Origin: Cyprinodon diabolis
Lineage: Eukaryota; Chordata; Actinopteri; Cyprinodontiformes; Cyprinodontidae
NCBI GenBank assembly: GCA_030533445.1
Contig: CM060068.1
Span: 48,514,453-48,578,452 of the forward strand
DNA: 64,000 nucleotides
Direction: 5' to 3'
The notes beneath the pieces were generated by a model that made no database searches, was not told the origin of the DNA, and saw only the letters and a list, made by a program, of their open reading frames with translations. Each line of letters opens with the position of its first letter. Positions within the stretch are counted from its first letter, which is position 1. The translations under genes were made by a program, and so were the position numbers. This document shows, piece by piece, positions 44,155 through 58,100 of this stretch.

Positions 44155-47100
44155 ATGGCTCTGCCGACTCTGGCAGGAAACTCAGCCAATGTTCAGGTAA
44201 GATCAGCGCTAAGCTAACAGGCTAGCCTCTGAGCTAAGCTAACAGGCTAGCCTTTGAGCTAAGCTAACAGCCGAGCCTCTGAGCTAAGCTGCTTTTTGGC
44301 AGTGAGATAAAGGTTGAGATGAACCTGTAATCGGTGGATCCTGATATTTATCAATGTGAAATCTTTATTTTCATGTCATAGTGGTGATGGTGTTATAATC
44401 CTTCCTGGTTAAGGAAAAAAGCACAGATGTAGTTTTGGGACTTTAAGGTTTCAAACAGATTCTAGACGTTTCCATGGTGATCTAAAGAACCATAAAAACT
44501 GATCATCCATTTTTACTACAACGACTGTTTGAGGAGACCCAGAACCAGGATCCATCTCCATGGTTCCCATCAGACCCATCTGACCTGGAGTTTCCTCTAC
44601 CTGTTTCTGTTGCCATGGTAACAGAGTTCACCTGGTTTCCATCAGTGTCCTCTGAAATCTTTCTCTAGTTTTGTGCATAGAAATAAGGTCCGTTAGAAAC
44701 ATTAGGTTTTAAAAACCAACACTGCATGTCTGATTGACGAGGATCTAATTAAAGAATGATCGGCATTTGTTCACAGAGAATTAAATATTTATAGGGAGAG
44801 GATTCTACAACTCAGTGACAGGACGGGAGATTACTGGTTTAATATGACTGGAAGCATGCTGGCACTGTGGATTGGTCCAGTCAGGTGTTAAGGTTGTCTG
44901 TGAGGACACCAGCCAGCTGATCTGACACTCCTTATACACAGGGGCGGATTAAGAAATTTTGGCCCCCTGGGCCTGACATGGTCTTGGCCCCTCAACCCCC
45001 CGCGCGTGCGGGCGCACACACACGCACGCACTATGCAAGAAATACTGTATACTGTGAACAGACATGCACACTGTCCTGTACAGAAGAGTGCACATACTGC
45101 ACACACAATATTAGGTATACCACACAGACACTGACAAGCACAGGTTTCACACAGACACAGGGGGAGGGGATAAATGGCCTAAAAATAAACATTTTGGAAA
45201 ATGATTATGCCCACTTCAGTGATGGTGCATTGGGTCATTTGAGAGATATTATGTATTGGTTATGTGCTCAGCACTTCGCTCATGTTCACCAAATCTTTCT
45301 GAGTGTTTCCAATCACAATAGCCTGTCACAAAAGAATGCGTTTTTGGGGAAAACAGTTTGCATGCAAAGCAGTAAACATTACCAGTAGAGGGAGAGTACA
45401 TCAGCCACTCTCTTTGTACTCGTTGTCCATTGGGCAAGTGTGAAGTAAAATGTTCATTGTTTAGGCATCGGGTTTTGCCTCCTAGCCCACTGTTCCTCAC
45501 AGAAGCTGGATAATGGCTGTGACGGTTGTGAAATGATTTTGCACCTCTTTGAATAAGAACTTCCTTTATTGACTCAGTGAGGGTCTCAGCCCATTTAGCG
45601 GGATCACTAGGTAGAGTTGTCACTGTAGATGGTGTTGAAGAAAGATTCAGCTCATTTTCTATGCTGTCCAGAGGTGCAGTGACCTCACATTCATCCGAGC
45701 AACTGGCTACTGCTGAATTGGTTGAATCATAAGCATCAGAAGCATTTGGTTCAGTGTCTACACTTGTAGTGGTCTCAGGATCTTGGGAGCTACATGCTAG
45801 CTCAGGTGCATTGCTAACCTTAGCTGAATTTGCAGTAGCATTTATAGAATTGCTTTCAGCAGATGTCTTTGTACTGAAGAAGCTGGAGATATTTGGAACA
45901 CTCTCAAGTAAAACTGATTCCTTTTTTTTCTTTTCTTGCTGAATTTTTTTTCTAGCTCCTCCACTTAAACGTTTATGATCCATATTTCCCTTCTTTCTTT
46001 GCACATTGGCTCTTTGCCTATCACAACAGATAAACCAACTATGTGTGTGTGTGTGTGTGTGTGTGTGAGTTTGTTTGTGTGTTTATGATCAGTGCTGCTT
46101 CCTTCAAGTGTGTGAGGTGATTTAGAAAACTAGCAACCCAGCATCAACACTCCAAAGCAGAGAATAACAGCTTACTAGCATAGACAATTGAGAGCAGAGA
46201 ATCGACTCGCGACTCAAAGTCGCTAAATGATGTTTTTAGTCGCTAGCCAGGTATGGCCAAAAGACACGAAATCTAGCGGCAAAGTCGGTCAATCACACTG
46301 ACAGTGAAACAAATATTTTGAAAAGATAATAATTGTACAACTTTGTGCACTTTTTTCTTCTATCTAAATATTTTCACAAAGGACACCAAAATGTTGCTAT
46401 CTGCAGGCAGCTTGCTAGCTATGATGGCAGCAACGATGTCTGCCAGACAGGAGAGAGTGGTCAGTGACGATCGAATCGAGAAAATGACAAAATGGGTCAA
46501 AGACCAAAAAGTTATTAACTGACAGCAGTGACAAATGTCAGACTGTAAACTTTTTCGAAAGAAAAGTACAAAATGGGAAGATGCTGATAGTAACAGCAAA
46601 ATGGAAAATATAAGAATTTCCAAGTAATGCTCAACTCAAGTGTGTGTGTGTGTGTGTGTGTGCGCGCGTTAAACTTCTTGTTGAATGATTTCAAATTATC
46701 TCTGAGTCTGAACTGAGGGAAAGGAAACCAAATTTTGAGCAGTCTCTCACGAGTTCAAAATACCAAATGAGGAGATTCTAAAAGAACAGACCGGTTTATG
46801 AAAGACTCGATGGGGGAGGGGCACAGCTAAGAATACTTGAGTGAGATTCTGTGATCCAAATTCGAGATAGAGCTTTTTGATAATGATAATTTGTCAGAGT
46901 AAGGTTGTGTAATCAAAATTTGAGAATGAGCTTTGTCAATCAATCAAGAATATTTGCATTAAGTTCTGTGATCAAAATTCAGAAACAACCTTTAATAATT
47001 GATAAAGAATATGTGAGTGAGGTTGTGTGATCCATCCAATTTGAGAATTAGCTTTGATAATAATGATTGAGAGCCTCTGGCCCTCTGTGGATCATGGCCG

Positions 47101-49158
47101 CGGGGCCAAGTTGGCCTGACCCCTTAGGACCTCAGGCCCTCTGTGGGTCGTGGCCGCGGGGCCAAGTTGACCTGGCCCCTTGGGGCCTCTGGCCTTCTGT
47201 GGCTTGCGGCCGCGGGGCCAAGTTGGCCTGGCCCTTTGGGCCTCTGGCCTTCTGTGGGTCGTGGCCGCGGGGCCAAGTTGGCCTGGCCCCTTGGGGCCTC
47301 TGACCGTCTATGGATCGTGGCCGCGGGGCCAAGTTGACCTGGCCCCCTGGGGCCTCTGACCCTCTATGGATCGTGGCCGCGGGGCCAAGTTGGCCTGGCC
47401 CCTTGGGGCCTCTGACCGTCTATGGATCGTGGCCGCGGGGCCAAGTTGGCCTGGCCCCTTGGGGCCTCTGACCGTCTATGGATCATGGCCGCGGGGCCAT
47501 GTTGGCCTGACCCCTTGGGGCCTCTTACCCTCTATGGATCATGGCCGCGGGGCCAAGTTGGCCTGACCCCTTAGGACCTCAGGCCCTCTGTGGGTCGTGG
47601 CCGCGGGGCCAAGTTGACCTGGCCCCTTGGGGCCTCTTACCCTCTATGGATCGTGGCCGCCAAGTTGGCCTTGCCCCTTGGGGGCCTAAGATTATTATTT
47701 TTGCAAAAGTAGTTTTGCTTGGGTCGCAGCCGCGGGGCCAAGTTGGCCTGGCCCCTTGGGGCCTCTGGCCCCCTGGGCCTGGGCCCGGTAGGCCCGGTCA
47801 TTAATCCACCTATGCTTATACACCTGCCCAGGTATGTTATCAGGCCCTGGGGCCTTCCTTGGGTTGACTCTCCTCAGAGTTTTCCTCCCTTCAGCTACGT
47901 CCAGGTTTAGTGCCTCCCCCCCCCTGGTGTGGAAAAGCTTTCACTGCTGGAGGCTGTTTAGTGCCTCAAACCTTCCAAAGAAGTTGTTCAGTTCATTTAG
48001 GAAGTCAGTGTTTGCTGCATCTACTGGGGGGGGGGGGGGGTTGTAGTCTGTGATCCTCAATGCATTTGTTGATGTAGGCTGACACAGTCATGGCAGACTC
48101 ATCAATATTTAATAAGTTGTCATATGTGGCTGCAGCCTTGAAGATGTTCTAGTCAGAGCATTTAAAACAGTCTTGGAGTGTCTCCATGGCGCCCTCAGAC
48201 CACACTCTGACTTCTTTAACTGTCGGTTTAGCCCTGATCAGCTGGGGCTTATATGCAGGGATAAGCATGACAGATAGGTGATCTGATGAACCGAGGTGGG
48301 GGCGGGGGACTGCTCTTAATGCATCTTTGATTTTAGAGTAAACCAGGTCTAAAGTGTTTTCACCCCGAGTTGCAAAGTCCACATGTTGGTAGAAATGAGG
48401 GAGAACAGTCTTCCAGTTAGCCTGGTTAAAATCCCCAGCAATGATGGAAACAGCCTCTGTGTGCAGATTGGAGCTCAGAGATAGCCTGGTATAGAGTCTT
48501 CATGGCCTCTTCAGAGTTAGCGCTGGGGGGGGCACATATACAGCAGTGATGCTAACCACACTGAACACTCTGGGCAGATAGAACGGCCTGCAGGTAACAG
48601 TCAGAAACTCCATGTCTGCAGAGCAGAAGCTGGAGACTGATCTAGCATTTTAACACCAGCTGTTGTTGATGTAAACACAGAGCCCGCCCCCCCGAGTCTT
48701 ACCGCTTAGTTCTTTGTTCCTATCGGCGCGGTATAGCATTAGCCCCTCCAGGCTAATAGCATTGTCCGGTATTGCTGGATGCAGCCATGACTCCGTCAGA
48801 TTGTTACTAATGGTTAAAGAACACATCGTCTCCAGTCTGCCGCCAACATTCCACCCGTTCCAGTTCGCCTACCAACGGAACCGCTCCACTGAGGACGCCG
48901 TCTCTGCTGCTCTCCAGCAGGACTACAGAGAGGAGGTGGAGCAGCTGGTGGTGCAGAGATAACAGCCTGATCCTGAAGGTGGAGAAGACCAAGGAGATCA
49001 TGGTGGACTTCAGGAAGAAGCGGCCTAACCACGCTCCACTGCTCATCAACAGCTCAGCTGTAGAGGTGGTCAGCAGCACCACATTCATCACAGACACCCT
49101 CACCTGGACTGGAAACACCACCTCACTGGTCCAAAGGGCCCAGAAGTGCTTGGACTTC

Positions 49159-49190
<32 letters not shown>

Positions 49191-52100
49191 CATCCTCCCC
49201 ACCTTCTCCAGAAGCACCATAGAGAGCTTTCTGAGCAGCTGTCTCACTGTGTGGTGTGGAGGCTGCAGCGCCTCAGACTGGAAGAAGGTGAGAACAGCAG
49301 AGAGGATCATGGGGGCTCCTCTTCCCTCCATTAAAGACATTTCATCCCAGCGCTGCGTGTCCCGAGCCCGTGACATCATCAGTGACCCCTCACCCCCCCA
49401 CCATGGACTGTTCTCCCTGCTGCCCTCTGGGAAGAGGCTTCCCAGCATTCAATGCAGGACCAGCAGGTTCTGCAGCAGCTTCTTCCCCACCGCCATCACA
49501 CTGATGAATGTTATATAAAATGGGTTAATGTATTGTATTTTATTATTGTATTTATTATATTTTATCATTATATAAAACATTTTTAAAAATGGTAGAACGG
49601 TAAATTTACAGTCACATGTTTGCCTGTTTTTCAATGCTGCACTTTTATAAAGAGGAAATTGTCCAGTGAGCTGTTTCCAAACAAAATTTCTTTTTGTTTT
49701 ACACTTGTGTAAAACAAAATGACAAATAAAATCTGTCTAAATAGATTCATTTAATCTCCTCAGGTTGACTGAGGAGGAACCCATGAGATGATGAACAGGT
49801 TCTATATATTAGAATAAAGTTTTTATTCCTCATCTTCACCTGCGGACAGGAGATTTCACCTAAATAGATCCACTGATCTACGACCATTCAAGAAATAATC
49901 CTTAATGTTATCGTGGTCACAACAGCCTATGGCAAGACGTTTTGATATTTACTAGTTTAACTAAACATATATTCCTGATATCTGAAAAACAAATTATTCA
50001 CATCTAGAATAAACATTCTGGATGTCTATACATCAATTTCAGATCTACATATTCCTAATATTACTGGTCAGCATTTGCATTATTTTAATTAATTTAAATG
50101 TTTTTCAGATATCATAAATACATGTTCAGTCCAGCTGATAAATGTCAGAACGCCACTTAAAATGTGTAAACATTTCTAGATATATGAAACTTTACTCTTA
50201 TTGGTATAATTTGTTTGTTTTTTTACTTTCTAAAATTCAATTTCTGCTACAAAAATATAATTTAGAAAATATATTCTTACAGTTCAGTGTAGGAGTGTGA
50301 TGAGGAAGAATCTTATTTTACTGATCTATGTCGGTAGAGCTGTCCATGCCTTTCAGTTGGAGACTGATTGAAGCTCCTCTGAGCGAAACAGGATTTGATC
50401 TGTAGATGAACCCGGATGTTTGATAACCAACACTCTGACTCTTCTGGGCCTCAGCTAGGGAAGGAGAGATTTCACAAATCCCACCATTTCGACTTTTCCG
50501 GAGGAATTCCCATGCTGATGGGGATGGAGAAGGCTGGGATTGGAGGAGATCCTTTAGTTGGCCAGAAGATCCCGTCCAAGTATCCCGCCTTTCCCAGAGG
50601 AGAGGCCAGTGATCGACCACCATGGTTAGCCTTTGACCAACAGGTAAAGCTGGTTGGGTTTGAAGGAGCTCCTCTGTGATCAACTGCTGATCAGTTATGC
50701 TAATGTTGAAACCTTTTCACACCATGTTTAGATTTTCATGTTCTTTAAACTCTCATTCCCATGAGACGTTCCCGTCTGCGGTTCCTGTTTCCACCCTGGG
50801 ATCAGCCGTGGCTCCCAGTGTCCAAACTGGAGCCTGCAGGCTGTACCCAGTACACATGACCAGTATTTCCTGTTATTGCTCTGCACCTCAGCATGTCTTT
50901 AACATTTCTATAAGGTTCATGTGTGCTTTCCTTTCTCATTGTCTTTTACTCGTCAGATTTTCTGTTTGTATTTCAGTATGAAAGTAAACAGGATCTGATT
51001 TATCCTGCAGCCTTTTCTTTCACCACCTGAAGGGAAGAGAATCTTTCTGAAGAAATAATCCATCACATCCTGTTCTGGTTTAGAGGAAATTAGAAAGTTT
51101 TACTGAAGAACAGAATTGATCCAAAGAAATTTAAAGACTAATCAGGTCTAGTGGTTAGGGCTTTGAATCCTGAGGTTGTGAGTTTGATCCCCCACTCCCA
51201 CAGACTGCCACTCTGGCTCCCTGAGCAAGACCCTCAACCCAACTCTGCTCCCCGGGCGCCGCACAATGGCAGCCCACTGCTCTCCGAGGTATGGGTTAAA
51301 TGCAGAGAATTAATTTCCCTCTGGGATTATTAAAGTATGTTAAAAAAAAAAAAGTATTAGACTTTAAAAGTGACTATTAACCCTAGCTTAAATGAATATG
51401 CTAATCACTGAAACATAGATTACTCTGTTTATTTAAATCAAATTTGAAGATAAAGGAAAAGGATGAAGCAGAGGATGAAGCAGAGGATGACGCAGAGGAT
51501 GAAGCAGAGGATGAAGCAGAGGATGAAGCAGAGGATGAAGCAGAGGATGAAGAGGATGAAGCAGAGGATGACGCAGAGGATGACGCAGAGGATGACGCAG
51601 AGGATGACGCAGAGGATGAAGCAGAGGATGAAGCAGAGGATGAAGCAGAGAATGAAGCAGAGGATGAAGCAGAGGATGAAGCAGAGGATGAAGCAGAGAA
51701 TGAAGCAGAGGATGAAGCAGAGAATGAAGCAGAGGATGAAGCAGAGGATGAAGCAGAGGATGAAGCAGAGGATGAAGCAGAGGATGAAGCAGAGGATGAA
51801 GAGGATGAAGCAGAGGATGACGCAGAGGATGACGCAGAGGATGACGCAGAGGATGACGCAGAGGATGAAGCAGAGGATGAAGCAGAGGATGAAGCAGAGA
51901 ATGAAGCAGAGGATGAAGCAGAGGATGAAGCAGAGGATGAAGCAGAGAATGAAGCAGAGGATGAAGCAGAGAATGAAGCAGAGGATGAAGCAGAGGATGA
52001 AGCAGAGGATGAAGCAGAGGATGAAGCAGAGGATGAAGCAGAGGATGAAGAGGATGAAGCAGAGGATGACGCAGAGGATGACGCAGAGGATGAAGCAGAG

Positions 52101-55100
52101 GATGAAGCAGAGGATAAAGCAGAGGATGAAGCAGAGGATGAAGCAGAGGATGTGACAGAGGATGTGACAGAGGATGAAGCAGAGGATGAAGCAGAGGATG
52201 AAGCAGAGGATGAAGAGGATGAAGCAGAGGATGACGCAGAGGATGAAGCAGAGGATAAAGCAGAGGATGAAGCAGAGGATGAAGCAGAGGATGAAGCAGA
52301 GGATAAAGCAGAGGATGAAGCAGAGGATGAAGCAGAGGATGAAGCAGAGGATGAAGCAGAGGATGAAGCAGAGGATGAAGCAGAGGATGAAGAGGATGAC
52401 GCAGAGGATGACGCAGAGGATGAAGCAGAGGATAAAGCAGAGGATGAAGCAGAGGATGAAGCAGAGGATGAAGCAGAGGATAAAGCAGAGGATGAAGCAG
52501 AGGATGAAGCAGAGGATGAAGCAGAGGATGAAGCAGAGGATGAAGCAGAGGATGAAGCAGAGGATGAAGAGGATGACGCAGAGGATGACGCAGAGGATGA
52601 CGCAGAGGATGACGCAGAGGATGAAGCAGAGGATGACGCAGAGGATGACGCAGAGGATGAAGCAGAGAATGCTCTTAAGGGTGCAGTAGAAGATCTTGGA
52701 AAAGCCGTTCCAGCAAGCTATATTGTTGAACAAACACAACCATGCGTCTCCCTTCAGAAAAATCTCGAAACCACGGCTTCAAAACACATGAACGTCCATG
52801 CTGTCTGCAGCGCGCCTAGAGCAGCTAAAGCGGCGCATCACACGGAGCTGGCAGGGAGTCAGACTCAGCACTGCTGATGCAGAGCACTATGATCACTCCT
52901 CTGAAACAGTTTATTAACGCCTAAATTAACTTCTAATGTAGAAACCTGCCGGCAGAATATGTTGGCTTTTATTATCCTGCTGCCTGCAGTTTGTAGCACA
53001 GACCTGAAAAACGCTAACATCTACTTCCAGCCGCCACCAACAGGGGGGGAAAACCCCCAAGAGGCGAGCGGGCCTGAGGCAGCTGCTGCTGGGGATTCCC
53101 AGTGACAGCGCAGCGCCGGTATGTGGGGGTCTGATAGAGTAGCTCCGCCCACCAAGCATCAGACCCACTTCACCACCGCCCAGCTAGAGCAGCAAAGATG
53201 CTTCAGCCGCGTGTCAGAACTAAACTGGTACAAGCATCAGAAATGAAGCAGCACGCGGGTTTTAGCTGCTCCTGCTGCTTTAGGACGTCCTTGTTTCCCG
53301 GACATGTCCTACTTTCATACCTAAAAAAATGTCTGGGGGGAATTTCAAAATCATCCGGGAATTTGGCTGACTATAGTGAAGCAGAACCGAGACGGTAGCC
53401 TGGAGACCGGCGGCCCCTTGCTGCCCCCCGCCTGCCTTACCTTATTCATTGATTTCTCACTGTAGTGGGGGCCATTTATTTTAGTTTCACTTCCAGACCT
53501 TCTATTTCACTGCTTGCTAAGCGGCTGTGGGCAGATCTTTAAGCCACATGGGAAAAAATGTGTCAGAAAAGAGGAAAGATCTCCTACTGCACCTTTAAGA
53601 GGGTTTAGGCATCTTTTATAAAGTCATTTTGATATTTATAATTTAGCCCTAGAAGGACTGTTCATCGTCCTCCATCCATCTCAGAGACCGACCAGCGTAT
53701 CTGTTCTCTCCTGCCCAGCAGGTTGACTTGATCCTTTGCTTTTCAGCCCTTAAGCTGGGCGTACACTGGACGATGTTTTGACCTTTTCGGGCAGATTCTC
53801 CAGTTATGTGAGAATTTTTCGATAAGGCCAAGTTTCAGTCTCAAGGTTCACCCTGTGTGGTGTAGTGTACGGGGTAACGAGGGGCGATCAGCCTCTAACG
53901 ACCGCCTCCCCATCAGGTAAGGTCGGGGGAAAACCAAACATGTTTGAAATCCAGTCGTCCGTCCTGAGGTGTTGGTGGGTAAATCCTGCTGTTGAAGCAG
54001 AGCTACGAGCCGATTTACCAGAACCGCATACGCACATACAAATAGGGCGTTCCTCTTCTCCTTCCAGATAGATGAGTCAGAGTGGCGCCACCTCTTGGCG
54101 CTGGATCTAACATGGGCTTTTTAGACGTACAGTGTGAGCAGCTAGATTGCATCAAAGCATCGAACAAACATGGTGAGCTGTGAACTTCCAAACCCTGTGG
54201 TTTCGTGGTGCAGTGTGAGCTGTAGCTGTGTGCAGCGATTGAAAACTTCCCGCCGTGTATGTCCGGCTTTAGCCTAGAGGCTCGCTCTGTCCAGCCTCTC
54301 CTGGCAGGCCTCTCCCCAGACCGCTGTCCTACTGATGGCCTACTGATGGCCAAAGGCTAATCATACCTTACCAAGGAAAAAGGAGACTTAACTATCTAAA
54401 CTTTATCCCCTTTTTACAATTTCAGGTTCAAAGGTTGTTTTTCTAACCAGCTCAACCTTCTCCTCTGTCTCCTACAGCCCCTAACACCTTCAGACAGGTT
54501 TATTCTCACCTGCTCCTCATGACTCCTTTGTCCTCCACATGACTTTACATCTGCTAAACCGGCAGGTTTCTTTTTTCCAGCCACTCCTCCAGGTTAGAAC
54601 AGAGGAAATCTACTACTTGTTCTGTGGTCACACTGTTCCACCTGAGCTGTGAATGTCTGCAGCTCCTCCTCAGTTTCCGGGTGACTCTGTGAATACAGCT
54701 CAGGGGTTTGAAAGCAAGGCGTTTTATCACTGAATGTTCTTAAGCTAAACAGCAGAACTTTGATGTGTTTAATGTGGCCTAAGCGTTCCATAATGTCCCT
54801 CCAGGTTCTCTGCTTTGAGGCATTCTATCAGGAAACTGTCCCCGATGCAGAACTGGAGATGCAAAAAATCCGAAGGTGTAAGATCTACTTCTACTTAGAG
54901 GATGGGACCATCCAGGTGGTGGAGCCAAAAAGCAAGAATGGCTGCGTTCCTCAAGGTTTCACTGATCCCTGTGAAAAGTTCCCGCTGTGATGATGAAGCT
55001 GTTTCTAAAGCTGCTGAATCCTGGTGCAGGAACTGTGATCCGCCGCCACCGCATTCCTCTGCCGGACCAACACCAGTTCTACAACGTCTTCCACTTCAAC

Positions 55101-58100
55101 ATCAACCAGGAGGTGGTGTTTTACGCTCGCACCTTCAAAATAACCGACTGCGACTCGTTCACCAAGAACTTCCTGACCAACCTTGGAGTGCTGTTGAACG
55201 AGCCGACCGCAGGGCCGGAGGACCCTTTCAGGACGCTGCGTCAGAAGGTAGGTCGCAGAGGAAGAACCGCCCATAATTGTTTCCGCTGTCCATAGCGTTC
55301 CTTGACAGCGTCGTTTCTAAGGCACCAATTTACTGCTACTTGGTCCCAATGGAATTTCCCATTGGGAACCTGCTAGCACTAAGATGCTAACTGGTTAGCA
55401 AGATGCTTCAGACAAACCGGCCACAACCAAACTAGCTTGCCAACCTTCTGCCACAACAATCCCGCCCTCTCGATAATCGACCAATCACATTCACTTTATT
55501 CTCTCATGTAAAGTCGGGCACCAATTGGGAGAATTCGGAAATGGAACGGTTGGAACAGCAGCTTCCCTACGACTAACATACATAACATTTTGGGAAACTC
55601 TTTCAGCGCTGCTGGTGTTTTTTATTTAATGAGTTAAACTAATTTTAACATCCATTAAATGTTCAATCCTTTTCTCTTCCACCAGTAAAAAACAAACTAT
55701 ATTTTACTTTGAAAGAACTTCATTTTTTAAATGGCTGAAATGTTTTTGCATGACTGTAAGAGTACGGTCATTAAAACGGGTTATTTAAGGCGTTAAATAT
55801 GTAGAAAAGTTGTAATCTCTCAGCCGAGGTTCATTCAGACCCCATCAGGGCAGATCTAACAGGAGACGAACATTTAGGCCCCACTTCCTGTCTCACACTC
55901 TGAGGAAATAAAGTGGATTTCAGGAACATTTCACTTCCTGCTCTGATGTCTTATTTGTGTCCCTCTTTTAGTCTGAGGACAGCATGAAGCCTCTCAGGCA
56001 AAACCGGGACAAGTTCCAGAAGTTCCTCAAGAACGACGGGAAAATCCTTCGCTTCCGCTGCTTCTGGGACGACACAGTGTTTGGAGACCCGCAGGAGCTG
56101 ATCCTTCTCTACTACCTGGCTGATGACACCATAGAGGTCTTCCAGGTGGTTCCAAACTCAGGAAGACAACATGTCCCCAAATTCTTAAGTCGCAGCAAAC
56201 TGCCAAAGGTGAGGAGTCTCTAACAGACTGACCTTTCTGTTCTCTAGATACCAAATAGGTTTCAAAATGATAGATGGATGAAAATAGATTGAATAGGTTG
56301 TGATGTTGAAGCCAAATCACAGCAGGAGACAGCAGGACCATGTTGGAGCGTCCAGAAGTAGATGGTCACCTCCTTTGCTCTGCCCTTCATCCCTCAGCTG
56401 CTCCTCTTCCCTACAGCTTCTTTATTCCCATGAAAGAATCCTTCCCAGATCCAAGGCTGGTTTACCCTGCGTTTAGAGCTGGACATGTTCTATCTAGAGC
56501 ACCTGGAGACTGGCAGCCGTATGTGTGGGTCAGGGCTGCCTTGGTGCCTTTTAGCCAGGGTCGGTCTTAGCGGGTCAATGGGGAATCTGCTTCCTTCTCC
56601 TTCCTCTGTTGTGTCTAAAACGTTGCTCTGTTTTCTCCACAGCGCCCTCCGGTTCGAATGAAGCTCCCAGGAGAAGCCACTGATCCCTCTGTGCTCAACC
56701 TGTTGGCCCCCATGACACAGGTAGAGCGCTTCATGCTGGGCGGCCATCATGTAGGTCCAGTCTGAGCACAGGGGAACCGGACACCTGCAGTAACATGAGG
56801 GCTGTACCAGCTGTAGACACCTATCAGAGAAAGGCAGCATAGACTGTGTTCACCCCTGTTTCTAAAAAGCTCCTAGCGCCAAATCTAGAGACTTTTTTCT
56901 GCTACTGGAGACTTTGGAGACAACATCTAAAAGCAGCGAACTCTGCTCTCCAGAGCAAGTAGATTGGTAACCCCGCCTCCTGCTCTCCTCTATCTTGTCT
57001 GCTGTCATGATTCATGCAGCTATTATTTCATCCAAATGAAAAATGGAGAACAGATAAGCAGATCATGGCTTGTCTACAGTGAAAAGAAGGACTGGGTTAT
57101 TTACTTTGGCCTTTTTGGAAACACAGGAAGGAGCAATCAGCTAAGTGAGCTTAGTGCTTGGAAAAAATCTTTCATTCCTTTAGAGACAGCATGAAAAGTC
57201 AGCTGAGTACAAAACATAGAAGAAAAGGGACAAGAAGAGAGGGACACAACCTAGAACAGATAATGGATGTCTATTCTATTAACATTTCTCTATCTGGAGA
57301 ATGGGGCTGTTTTATGTTCTCCATTCAGAGGGGCCCCTGCCTGTCTTTGCCTAGGGCCCCACATTTACTACATCCGCCCCTGACTCCAGGTCCAAACCAA
57401 ACTCCTAATGTGAGTGGGGGGGGGGGGGGGGGGGGGGCTGACTGCAGGCTGGTAGGACTCTCTGAGGGTCAGCTGGTGTTAGAGCAGATCAGTGTTCAGT
57501 CAGAATAGAAGCTGTAGAGAGAACCTGAGGAGGCGCCTCTGAAACATAGATGATCTCCATCCTTCCTGCCCATCTTCTCTGTCTCCTCCCCTGCAGGCAG
57601 GATTAGTCAGCGAGGAGTTCTACAGAGACTCGGACCTGACTATTGGAGCAGAAGTGAACATCTGGGGGAGACGAGTGGTGATTACTGACTGTGATGAATT
57701 CACCAAAGGCTACTACCACTCCAAATATGGCATAGGTAGGTCAGAACTACAGCCTTCTGCTTCCTGCTGCAGTACTGCTCCTCACCACCTGGGGGCAGTC
57801 AGTCCCAGGTTCTGCAGGCGCTGGCGCGGTCCACATCTGTCTGTTTCCTGAGAGCAGCCTTTCAAGCCATGTCTGGGGGGGGGGCCATATGTTTTGTGTT
57901 CTGTGTCTGTCGTTCGAAGGTCAAACATGTTGGAACCAGAGTTCAGCACCTCTGTCCTCCAGAAACTCGATCCTCAGGCTCCTCTGTCCAGCGCCGTCCA
58001 GGAGAGGTTTCCTTCCCTGGACGTCTCTGCGGCTCGGAGCAGATCCTTTAGTCACAGCAGTAAAATAATCGCAGACCCCCCCCCAGTGATGGAGGGCCCT

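Larger units (their letters stand above)
44939..47814 (-). mobile_element. 2.9-kb hAT element (TTF-finger/ZMYM-like transposase family)
   Basis: CTTATACA at 44931-44938 is repeated exactly at 47815-47822. The ends CAGGGGCGGATTAA and (complemented) CATAGGTGGATTAA are imperfect inverted repeats. It holds a truncated transposase on the minus strand (45249-46004), GT microsatellites near 46042 and 46642, and a GC-rich tandem array filling its right part. Confidence 0.9.
44815..48826 (-). mobile_element. Inverted 5' segment of a LINE family A copy (endonuclease to early RT)
   Basis: On the minus strand from 48826 leftward the sequence encodes endonuclease blocks (LTESWLHPAIPDNAISLEG, HVDFATRGENTLDLVYSKIK, RPHLGSSDHLSVML), then the early RT motif RVNPRKAPGPDNIPG near 47850. 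After skipping the hAT at 44939-47814 it continues with a QLAGVLTD-like stretch and STVPACFQS down to about 44815. Stops and frameshifts show decay. The 3' half of the same element continues in opposite orientation from 48827. Confidence 0.8.

Noticed and set aside
47067..47804. Overlapping short frames rich in Trp, Pro and Gly on both strands
   Set aside because: Translations of the 56-bp GC-rich array inside the hAT.
51438..52877. Long acidic (EDEA) and hydrophobic (FILC) frames on both strands
   Set aside because: Product of a 12-bp tandem repeat whose length is a multiple of three; lies in an efhc2 intron.
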